The position numbers and the translations under genes are program-made. From an uncultured Muribaculaceae bacterium (lineage in GTDB: Bacteria > Bacteroidota > Bacteroidia > Bacteroidales > Muribaculaceae), in assembly GCA_902494515.1 (NCBI GenBank), contig CABUTS010000053.1:1-19898 (forward strand): a stretch of DNA of 19,898 nt, in the 5' to 3' direction. Shown one piece after another: positions 1 through 6,098 of the stretch (the stretch's first letter is position 1; the number at the start of each line of letters is the position of its first letter). The notes beneath the pieces were generated by a model that was not told the DNA's origin, made no database searches, and saw only the letters and a list, made by a program, of their open reading frames with translations.

Positions 1-147
1 ATGGCTGTAGCTCGTTATTTCTATTGTTCTTTATATTAACAAATTACAGCCAAAAATTCCAGTTCAGAGGGCAGAAGCCTTTTTTACGTTTCTAACATTT
101 ATTTTTAAACAGCTTCTAATTCGGCCCGGGCGGCCATCCGTAATGAT

Positions 148-1308
148 ATGCTCGAAGAGGCAGACTCTATTATTCAGGATGGAATCGAATTTGCCTACGG
201 ACGGAAATCTGCGGCGGCCGAGGGGTTGTCCGTCGTTATGCCGCCCCGACGTTTCGACAGTCCGCTGGATGCCGTGCTTCTTGAACTTGCAATCAGGAAG
301 CACGACAAGAAAGCCGTAAAGGAACAGTTCGATGCGCTGATGCACCATTTTGCGATGAATGAGATCCTCAATAATATTTCGTATGAAGATTATAGATCCC
401 TTTTCGATGCGATGGTGCTGCTCGATGTGACCGAAGGTCTGACGGGTACAGAGGAGGACTATACATATTTTTGCGGGATAGTTCACGATTTCATTTCGCA
501 ATTGTCATATATGTTGACTCCTGCGCTCAGAAACTCCTATTATGAGCAGGCCCGGGGTATAATCGTGTCGGCAAATCAGTTTTATGTCAGCCATCTGCAT
601 TCCGGGAACGCAGCCGCTCTGTATGACAATGCTTTGCTGTTCAAGGGTCTGAGACTTGCCGTCACCGCTCCTCTGAATTTATATCAGGGAGGGCACGGAC
701 TACCTCGGATCGATGAAGATTCACCATTCAGATTATTGCAGAAGTTGGCCTTCCTCGGCTACTCCAACTGGGCCTTTAATCGTGAGGCCCTCGAACGAGC
801 AGGCATAAATGAGGTGCTCGGCGTGAACTGGGAAAAAGTAAGAAATCAGCTGACTGATGATGAAGTGGCTGTTGAATTCATAAAGACAGGGCCCGAAGTG
901 AATCCAGTTTACTATGCTTCAGTCCTGAAAAAAGATTATAAGCATCCTGAGGTCATCAGACTTTGCAGCCAGCAGGAACTTGACAATACCCGCTCGGCTG
1001 AAAGCATATTTGATTACGGGAATTTGTATTCAGCGGTATGGCGTCCCATGGCTGACGTGCTGCGGGGAGTCAGCAAGGTATATTTCTCGCCCGACGGAGA
1101 GCTGTACGCCTTCCCGATTGAATACGCCCGGATGCCTGATGGCCGGCGAGTCAATGAGGCATATACGATTCACAGACTGTCGTCCACCCGGAAGATTCTT
1201 GAGACGGTCCCCCGTGTGTCGCAATACAATGCACTTGTTTACGGAGGCCTTGACTATGATGTTTCAGCGGCAGCTTACGGCGGTGTATCCCGGGCTGACG
1301 GGTTCTGA
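148..1308 (+). pseudogene. CHAT-domain (caspase-like) protease remnant, both ends missing
   Basis: The last third resembles the first half of a CHAT peptidase domain: a YSAVWRPMADVLRG segment, then FSPDGELYAFPIEY, then IHRLSSTRKIL and YGGLDYD. The upstream 280 residues are helical and would fit the repeat region that usually precedes CHAT, but I see no clear TPR consensus. The second half of the domain, where the family keeps its catalytic His and Cys, is absent. After about residue 370 the reading changes frame relative to the sigma gene that follows and stops at 1306-1308. The 5' end also looks cut. The frame is open from 109 (stop at 106-108), the peptide before ATG 148 reads as more helix, and there is no ribosome-binding site before 148. 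Family members are commonly much longer. I infer a non-functional remnant of the CHAT partner of the downstream caspase locus. Assignment to CHAT is fairly secure; the original function is unknown. Confidence 0.65.
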
Positions 1309-1840
1309 TGTTGATGACTTGTATCAGGATGCGTTCATAGCCATTCAGGAAAATATCCGGAATGACAAAGTCAGCAAAGGTACTACGTGGAACAGCTACA
1401 TTCTGACCATCGGGCTTAACCTTGCGGGCAAACGCTGGCGCAAAGAGGGCAAATCAGATTCTGTCGACGCCGGTTTTGGAGATGGAGATGACGAGGGCGC
1501 TCCGTCCTCTCTGGCCCGAAAGGTAGATGACATTCTTAAAACCCTCCCGGCAGAAGATGAGAGGCCTTTTGTTCAGGATCCCGAGGCACAGTCGCTGCTG
1601 GGCTATGAACTGGAGCATACTCCTGCACTTTGCGCTGAGATCATCAGGGCGTATTATATGGGATGCGAGAAAACCTCAATGGCTGAAATTGCCGCGGAGG
1701 TCGGTCTTAAAAACGCCGATACCGCAAAGGCAAAGAAGAATCAGTGCATGAAGGACCTGATCGGGCGTCTGACCAAGGCTCTGCGTCTGGCCGGATTTGA
1801 TGTTTCACCTAAAAAAAGGAACAGCAATGGAAAGAATTGA
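1256..1840 (+). CDS. Sigma-70 family (ECF-like) factor, N-terminally truncated
   Basis: From ATG 1256 this gives 194 residues. Residues 8-30 (LTAVYPGLTGSDVDDLYQDA and onward) match the end of sigma region 2, with the acidic DDLYQDAF core-binding helix. The stretch around NSYILTIGLNLAGKRWRK is the continuing region 2. Residues of about 125-180, including MAEIAAEVGLKNADTAKAKK, form a region 4 helix-turn-helix for -35 recognition. The first helices of region 2, some 30-40 residues in typical members, are missing because the gene is fused to the CHAT remnant. The open frame extends upstream to 980, but that part is the out-of-frame shadow of the CHAT gene. GGAGG at 1243-1247 lies 8 bases before ATG 1256, so a truncated protein could be made. 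Whether it still binds RNA polymerase is doubtful. It overlaps the anti-sigma gene by 14 bases, which suggests translational coupling. Confidence 0.6.
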   Translation: MMFQRQLTAVYPGLTGSDVDDLYQDAFIAIQENIRNDKVSKGTTWNSYILTIGLNLAGKRWRKEGKSDSVDAGFGDGDDEGAPSSLARKVDDILKTLPAEDERPFVQDPEAQSLLGYELEHTPALCAEIIRAYYMGCEKTSMAEIAAEVGLKNADTAKAKKNQCMKDLIGRLTKALRLAGFDVSPKKRNSNGKN

Positions 1841-2492
1841 ATTATTCGACAGATATATCGCCGATGAACTTGCGGCGTCGGAGAAGGCTGAGTTCGATTG
1901 CCGTCTGCAGGCTGACGGGGATTTCGCTTCGGAGTTCAGGGTCTACCTGTTCGCGGTGCGTGGAATCTGTCAGGAGGTGGAGCAGGACAATCTGGATTTC
2001 GGTATCGCTATGAAGAAGCTGTCTAAAGAACAGCTTCGCGAGATTATCGGCAAAAAAGAGAGTGCTTCCCCAAGGTTCGGAATAAAACGTTTCAGGCCGT
2101 GGGTCGGAGCAGCGATTTCTGTTGCCGCGTCGTTAATCATAATGTTCACCATCTCGTTCAATCTGATTCGGGATGCGCGGAATACTACCTCTGAAGCTCT
2201 GGCCCTGAGCATTTATTTGGCACAGCCGCGCGGAACAGGACCGGATTACTCCGGGATGAGCGACGAAGAGCTCATCGAACACCGCGCTGAAATTCTTGAG
2301 GCTTTCGCCAAGGCGTCAGATGAAGTGGACTTAGTGGTTTATGGAGAAGCCGCCGCCAAGGTAAACCTGCTGACACATCATCGGGCCGAAGCGCGGGAAA
2401 TCCTCGAGATGCTTGTGGCGCGATTTAAGGACAACAGCACATATTCCGGGAAAGTTCTGTACTGGGAGCGCATGATCGAGTTACTGAAATGA
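1827..2492 (+). CDS. Single-pass membrane anti-sigma-like protein
   Basis: A 221-residue protein. Residues 1-75 form an acidic helical domain (FDRYIADELAASEKAEFDCR) like the anti-sigma domain of Bacteroidetes anti-sigma factors, without the HxxxCxxC zinc ligands. A hydrophobic segment at about 93-114 would cross the inner membrane. Residues 145-221 are helical and end in AEAREILEMLVARF plus a final Trp-Glu-Arg helix, resembling a TPR-like domain that would sit in the periplasm. ATG 1827 is preferred over 1797 because an A-rich AGGA tract (1811-1820) lies just upstream and the homologous domain starts there. It overlaps the sigma gene by 14 bases and the caspase gene by 4 bases (ATGA), so all three are probably one transcript. 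I infer that it sequesters the sigma factor at the membrane. It carries no enzymatic motif. Confidence 0.65.
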   Translation: MERIELFDRYIADELAASEKAEFDCRLQADGDFASEFRVYLFAVRGICQEVEQDNLDFGIAMKKLSKEQLREIIGKKESASPRFGIKRFRPWVGAAISVAASLIIMFTISFNLIRDARNTTSEALALSIYLAQPRGTGPDYSGMSDEELIEHRAEILEAFAKASDEVDLVVYGEAAAKVNLLTHHRAEAREILEMLVARFKDNSTYSGKVLYWERMIELLK

Positions 2493-3388
2493 AACTGAGA
2501 ATAGTCCTTTTACTGATGTCGATATTGTCGGTCGGAACAGTTCTGGCCGACAACAGGGCGTTGCTTGTCGGAATAGGTAACTATGATGAAAGTGCGACCG
2601 GGTTTGGCAGAATCCATGGCAATAATGATGTGGAGCTGATCAGACGGAAACTGAAAGGCTTTTCGGTTTCCTGCCTTATCGATGCCCGTGCCACCAAGAA
2701 GAATATTCTGCATAGCCTCAATACGCTGTGCGACAATACCCGGAAAGGGGATGTCGTTTACCTCCATTTCTCGGGACATGGTCAGTTGGTTCAGGATTTC
2801 AACAGCGATGAACATGAAGGTCCTGACCAGGCATTTGTCTGTTATGATGCCTGCAGGGAATGCAACTATCGGGGTTCAGGGTATCGCGGAGAGAATCATC
2901 TGATCGATGATGAATTGTTTCCGTATCTGAACAAGCTAAAGAAACGCGTTGGCAGGACGGGCTGGCTTATTGTCATATTCGATTCCTGTTTCAGCGGAGA
3001 TGCTGACAGGGGTGAAATGCTTTGTGAACCTCACGGCAACAGCGCTATAGAATGGCTTGAGACGACGAGAGGCACAGATACAGTTTTTGCAGTCAATCAA
3101 TCTGCAAAAACGTATCTTCGCACGATCGTTCCGCCTGGCAATTATTCAAAATCCGGCGGCCACGTCATCATTATAAGTGCTTGTGCAAGTGACAGTAAGA
3201 ATTACGAAAGCCGCGACCTCCTGACAATGACGGATTATGGAACCCTGAGCCTTTGCATCTCAAAAATGTTAGATAAAAAAATCCCCTTCGCTCAATGGCC
3301 GGAATTCTTCCGGTCCGGCAGTTACAGAAAGTTAGAGGTCTTTCCTCCTTATCAGGTCCCTGTTGTCAAGGAAATCAAACCACGCTGA
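2489..3388 (+). CDS. Secreted caspase-like (C14/metacaspase fold) cysteine peptidase
   Basis: A 299-residue protein. Residues 1-20 are a signal peptide (MKLRIVLLLM start, cleavage probably after VLA). The caspase fold follows: ALLVGIGNYD at 24-33 (first strand), a small-domain SGHG with catalytic His97, and IVIFDSCFSG with catalytic Cys167. VIIISACASD at 226-235 and DYGTLSLC at 249-256 match the later strands and substrate pocket. The length is close to that of a stand-alone caspase domain. The start overlaps the anti-sigma stop as ATGA. The signal peptide places the enzyme in the periplasm, the same compartment as the C-terminal domain of the anti-sigma-like protein, so cleavage of that protein is a plausible job. 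No substrate can be read from the sequence. All expected catalytic residues are present, so this gene looks intact although the genes upstream of it are broken. Confidence 0.8.
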   Translation: MKLRIVLLLMSILSVGTVLADNRALLVGIGNYDESATGFGRIHGNNDVELIRRKLKGFSVSCLIDARATKKNILHSLNTLCDNTRKGDVVYLHFSGHGQLVQDFNSDEHEGPDQAFVCYDACRECNYRGSGYRGENHLIDDELFPYLNKLKKRVGRTGWLIVIFDSCFSGDADRGEMLCEPHGNSAIEWLETTRGTDTVFAVNQSAKTYLRTIVPPGNYSKSGGHVIIISACASDSKNYESRDLLTMTDYGTLSLCISKMLDKKIPFAQWPEFFRSGSYRKLEVFPPYQVPVVKEIKPR

Positions 3389-3488
3389 CACTCAGGGATA
3401 AAAGACCGGGACATACACTTTGGTTGTTCGAGACAATTTTCGGATAACACCGTTGCTATTACTATAATTGGTAGTCATTTTTACGGAA

Positions 3489-3537
3489 GACTGCGGCATG
3501 ATTATCGGGCAAGCTGCCCGGGAATCATGCCGCAGTC
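3489..3537. terminator. Strong hairpin between convergent genes (terminator-like)
   Basis: A perfect 15-bp stem (3489-3503 with 3523-3537, GACTGCGGCATGATT) encloses a second 6-bp stem (CGGGCA 3506-3511 with TGCCCG 3515-3520). It lies 100 bases after the caspase stop and 54 bases beyond the convergent arabinofuranosidase stop. Neither side has a clear U tract, so intrinsic termination is inferred from position and stem strength only. Confidence 0.5.
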
Positions 3538-3554
3538 ATATGGGGATATCTGCT

Positions 3555-3609
3555 GTTATTTCAGGGTGAGGGAGACACCCTGATTTCCGTGGTTATTTCA
3601 GGGTGAGGG
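3555..3609. repeat. 18-bp direct repeat duplicating the 3' tail of the GH51 gene
   Basis: GTTATTTCAGGGTGAGGG occurs at 3555-3572 and again at 3592-3609. Read on the minus strand, both copies encode the same end, Thr-Leu-Lys-stop. Only the second is the real end of the arabinofuranosidase; the first is an untranslated echo just past its stop. Between them, CAGGGTG (3562-3568) and CACCCTG (3576-3582) can form a small stem behind the gene. Confidence 0.7.
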
Positions 3610-5143
3610 TCAGGGAGACGATGGACTTGGAGGGGAGGGTGACTTTCAGGGTGCTGCCTTTGAGGGTGAAGGATTTGAAGGGGGCGAGCTTCACTTTGTC
3701 GGGGTTGTCGAAGTCGTTGTAGTCGTCGATGTGACCGGAGGTGAGGATTTCGCCGGCTGTGGAGGCAACTTTCAGGTCGCCGAGGGGAATTTCAACTTCG
3801 GCTTTTTCGCGGAGGTCGACGTTGGCAAGGGTGATGGTTACGGTGTCGCCCTTGCGCGAGGCGGTGGCGTTGACCTGCGGCAGGCTGACGCCGTTGACTT
3901 CGGTCAGCGATGTGGATTTCAGCTCAAGGGGGAGGTAGAGGGCGTTCTGATGGGGTATATACATCTTGAAGACGTAGTAAGTCGGGGTCTTCACCATCTT
4001 GTCGCCGCGGGTGAGCACCATAGCCTGGAGAACGTTGGCGATCTGGGCGATGTTGGCCATCTTCACGCGGTCGGTGTGGCGGTGGAATACGTTGAGGCTC
4101 AGGGCTGCGACCATTGCATCGCGCATGGTGTTCTGCTGATAGAGATGGCCGGAGATTGTGCCGGGTTCTTCGTCGAACCATGTGCCCCACTCGTCGACCA
4201 GCAGAGCCACCTTATGGTCGGGGTCGTAAGCCGACATGATTGAGTCGTGGCGCTCGATAACCGGCTCAATACCAAGGGATTTGCCGAGGGTCCAGAGGTA
4301 TTCATCCTCGGTGAAATCGGTTGCCGAGCCTTTACTGCCGCTCCACCCCGTAACGGTGTAATAGTGGAGCGAAAGCCCCTTCATGTGGTCGCGGGCCTTC
4401 TGCATCAGCACGTCGGTCCACTTGAAGTCATAGTCGCTGGCACCGGAGGCGATTTTGTAGAGCTTATTGCCGCTGAAATCGCGGCAGTAAGTCTGATAGC
4501 GGCGGTAAGCGCCGGCGTAATCCTCCGGGGTGAAGTTGCCTCCGCAGCCCCAGCTTTCGTTGCCGACACCCAGATATTTGAGCTTCCAGGGTTTCTCGCG
4601 GCCGTTTTTCTTGCGCAGTTCGGCCATCGGGCCGTCGGCGGCGGTGATGTATTCAATCCATTTGGCAAGCTCCTCTACGGTGCCGCTGCCGACATTGCCG
4701 CTCAGGTAAGGCTCGGTGCCGAGCAGTTCGCAGAGATTGAAGAACTCATGGGTTCCGAAACTGTTGTCCTCCACGGTGCCGCCCCAGTTGCTGTTGACCA
4801 TTACCGGGCGTTCGTTGCGCGGACCGATGCCGTCGCGCCAGTGATATTCGTCGGCGAAACAGCCGCCGGGCCAGCGGATTACGGGAATCTGCAGCTCGCG
4901 GAACGCCTGCAGCACGTCGTTGCGGTAGCCGTTGGTGTTGGGGATAGGGGAGTCCTCGCCGACCCAGATTCCGCCGTAGATACAGGTGCCGAGATGTTCG
5001 GCAAACTGACCGTAGATTTCTGCGGGAATAATGACGGAATCCTTTGCAGCATTCCAGTCAACATTCAGCGTTACGCGCTCCTCGGCGCCAGCCGCTGCGG
5101 CGCACATTGCCATTCCCGCCGCCAGCATAAGAATTTTTCTCAT
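3593..5143 (-). CDS. abfA: Secreted GH51 alpha-L-arabinofuranosidase
   Basis: A 516-residue enzyme that should release terminal arabinofuranose from arabinan, arabinoxylan or their oligosaccharides. Residues 1-20 are a Sec signal peptide (MRKILMLAAGMAMCAAAAGA); no valid lipobox is present, so a soluble periplasmic protein is likely. The GH51 barrel is clear: IYGQFAEHLG at 43-52, RWPGGCFADEYHW at 90-102, the acid/base Glu196 in GVGNESWG and the nucleophile Glu318 in LLVDEWGTWFD. The C-terminal 130 residues form the beta-sandwich typical of the family. The length is usual. ATG 5143 was chosen because the signal peptide starts there; the frame stays open to 5236 but that part lies in the duplicated leader. 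The gene stands alone, without SusC/SusD partners in the window. It looks intact. Confidence 0.93.
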   Translation of the reverse strand: MRKILMLAAGMAMCAAAAGAEERVTLNVDWNAAKDSVIIPAEIYGQFAEHLGTCIYGGIWVGEDSPIPNTNGYRNDVLQAFRELQIPVIRWPGGCFADEYHWRDGIGPRNERPVMVNSNWGGTVEDNSFGTHEFFNLCELLGTEPYLSGNVGSGTVEELAKWIEYITAADGPMAELRKKNGREKPWKLKYLGVGNESWGCGGNFTPEDYAGAYRRYQTYCRDFSGNKLYKIASGASDYDFKWTDVLMQKARDHMKGLSLHYYTVTGWSGSKGSATDFTEDEYLWTLGKSLGIEPVIERHDSIMSAYDPDHKVALLVDEWGTWFDEEPGTISGHLYQQNTMRDAMVAALSLNVFHRHTDRVKMANIAQIANVLQAMVLTRGDKMVKTPTYYVFKMYIPHQNALYLPLELKSTSLTEVNGVSLPQVNATASRKGDTVTITLANVDLREKAEVEIPLGDLKVASTAGEILTSGHIDDYNDFDNPDKVKLAPFKSFTLKGSTLKVTLPSKSIVSLTLTLK

Positions 5144-5148
5144 GATAG

Positions 5149-5205
5149 TATGTTGTTTTTGCAGGTTAAAGATCTGATGATTTATGTTGTTTTTGCAGGT
5201 TAAAG
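5149..5205. repeat. 34-bp tandem duplication in the GH51 leader
   Basis: The same 23 bases (starting TATGTTGTTTTTGCAGG, ending TTAAAG) occur at 5149-5171 and 5183-5205, a period of 34. The bases after each copy (GATGATTT) also match. The repeat lies between the promoter box (5222-5229) and the start codon of the arabinofuranosidase gene, so it lengthens the untranslated leader. It looks like a recent slippage or recombination duplication. Confidence 0.75.
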
Positions 5206-5221
5206 TTCGGATGATTTCCCA

Positions 5222-5229
5222 CAAAGTTA
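5222..5229 (-). promoter_or_regulatory. Bacteroidetes -7 promoter box for the GH51 gene
   Basis: On the minus strand this reads TAACTTTG, a full match to TAnnTTTG, about 80 bases before ATG 5143. No convincing -33 TTTG is seen at the normal distance, so the promoter may be weak or activator-dependent. Confidence 0.5.
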
Positions 5230-5374
5230 GCAACAATTTTCCGAATTACGGTAGCCGGCTACAATGATTTGCCAAAAAAGAAAGATTTAGGACACATGAT
5301 TGAATGATTTTGTTACCGATTCTTACAGTATTCTGATTTGTTATTTCTCCCGATTTGCTTCCGGGTGCTGACCA

Positions 5375-5646
5375 TTTAACACGGAACTACACTGAACTAA
5401 CGGAACTATCATCCAGAACTTCAAACGGAGGCCTAAAGGCTTGCCCAGAACGTTAACGGAAGCCTACGGCGGTATAGGTTGATACCCCGCAGGCGTCCAT
5501 CACGATTGGCACCCCGTAGGCGTCCATCATGATATGATACCCCGCAGGCTTCCGTTAACGTTCAGGAGCGGCAGCTCCGCAATGGTTCGGTTTGACGTTC
5601 CAGAACCAAATTTGCTTCTGTTAGTTCCGTATAGTTCCGTGTTAAA
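5375..5646. repeat. Nested inverted-repeat intergenic element (272 bp)
   Basis: The gene-free stretch between the arabinofuranosidase promoter and hipB holds a symmetrical element. Outer arms 5375-5401 and 5620-5646 are inverted copies that match at 25 of 27 bases. Middle arms 5413-5426 and 5590-5603 pair imperfectly. Inner arms 5448-5465 and 5546-5563 are perfect 18-base inverted copies (GAACGTTAACGGAAGCCT). The centre holds three near-tandem units that begin CCCCGCAGGC or CCCCGTAGGC, starting at about 5483, 5510 and 5538. A small GGAGCGGCAGCTCC palindrome follows the inner arm. No frame inside looks coding. It resembles a non-autonomous or REP-type mobile repeat, or a structured RNA. The flanks 5237-5374 and 5647-5717 hold nothing I can identify. 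Confidence 0.65.
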
Positions 5647-5717
5647 AAACTTCCGGCACGTCCGTACGTTTAGGGGTGAAGTCAGGGCTTTCGCTTGGCG
5701 TGGAATTTTGCGGAAAG

Positions 5718-5752
5718 ATATTTGTATATTTGGATATTTATTGCTATATTTG
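5718..5752 (+). promoter_or_regulatory. hipBA promoter with ATATTTG motif array
   Basis: ATATTTG occurs at 5718-5724, 5726-5732 and 5746-5752, with ATATTTA at 5734-5740; the first three start 8 bases apart. Two copies complete a TAnnTTTG -7 box (TATATTTG at 5725-5732 and 5745-5752). TTTG at 5721-5724 lies 20 bases before the second box, the usual -33 spacing. The array probably doubles as the HipB operator, which is inference from its position 26 bases before the hipB start. Confidence 0.55.
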
Positions 5753-5777
5753 CGGACAAATAGCCATATATGCTAAT

Positions 5778-6098
5778 ATGATTGCTCCGGAATACATATC
5801 CAATAAGGAATATATGCAGCTGCTGGCAAGGCGCGTGAAGGAATACCGTCTGGCGGCGCGGCTGAGTCAGCGCGAACTGGCCGAAAAGTCGGGTGTCAGT
5901 TACACTACTATCTGCCGTTTCGAGCAGGGGAAACATCCCAACATATCGCTGAGCAACTTCATCTCGCTGCTCCGCCCCGTAGGCATGGAGACCCGAATTC
6001 CCGAACTCCTCCCCGAGCTTCCCATCTCTCCGCTCGCCCTCCGCGAAATCAACAAACTCATCCCCAAACGTGTCCGTCGCCATGATTCCGTCCGTTAA
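5778..6098 (+). CDS. hipB: HipB-type antitoxin, Xre-family HTH repressor
   Basis: A 106-residue protein. Residues of about 15-70 form a Cro/C1 helix-turn-helix: VKEYRLAARLSQRELAEKSG, then VSYTTICRFEQGKHPNISLS and a closing helix NFISLLRPVGM. HipB antitoxins bind and neutralise the HipA kinase and repress their own operon. The C-terminal tail (residues 75-106) is Pro/Leu-rich and may contact HipA. ATG 5778 was chosen over the earlier 5676 because the promoter boxes lie between them and residues before 5778 match nothing in the family. The gene overlaps hipA by 17 bases, typical of a tightly coupled toxin-antitoxin pair. Confidence 0.85.
   Translation: MIAPEYISNKEYMQLLARRVKEYRLAARLSQRELAEKSGVSYTTICRFEQGKHPNISLSNFISLLRPVGMETRIPELLPELPISPLALREINKLIPKRVRRHDSVR

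Noticed and set aside
3..95. Possible C-terminal end of an upstream gene in frame 3
   Set aside because: The frame is open from the window edge to 93-95, but the 30 residues show no identifiable feature, so it cannot be supported.
980..1255. Upstream extension of the sigma frame
   Set aside because: It overlaps the CHAT gene in another frame and has no sigma-like residues before about 1271.
4247..5203. 318-codon open frame on the + strand
   Set aside because: It is the antisense shadow of the well-supported GH51 gene; the translation is Ala/Gly/Val-rich without a recognisable domain.
5483..5556. CRISPR-like tandem units
   Set aside because: Only three imperfect units with no spacer between them; they are part of the inverted-repeat element.
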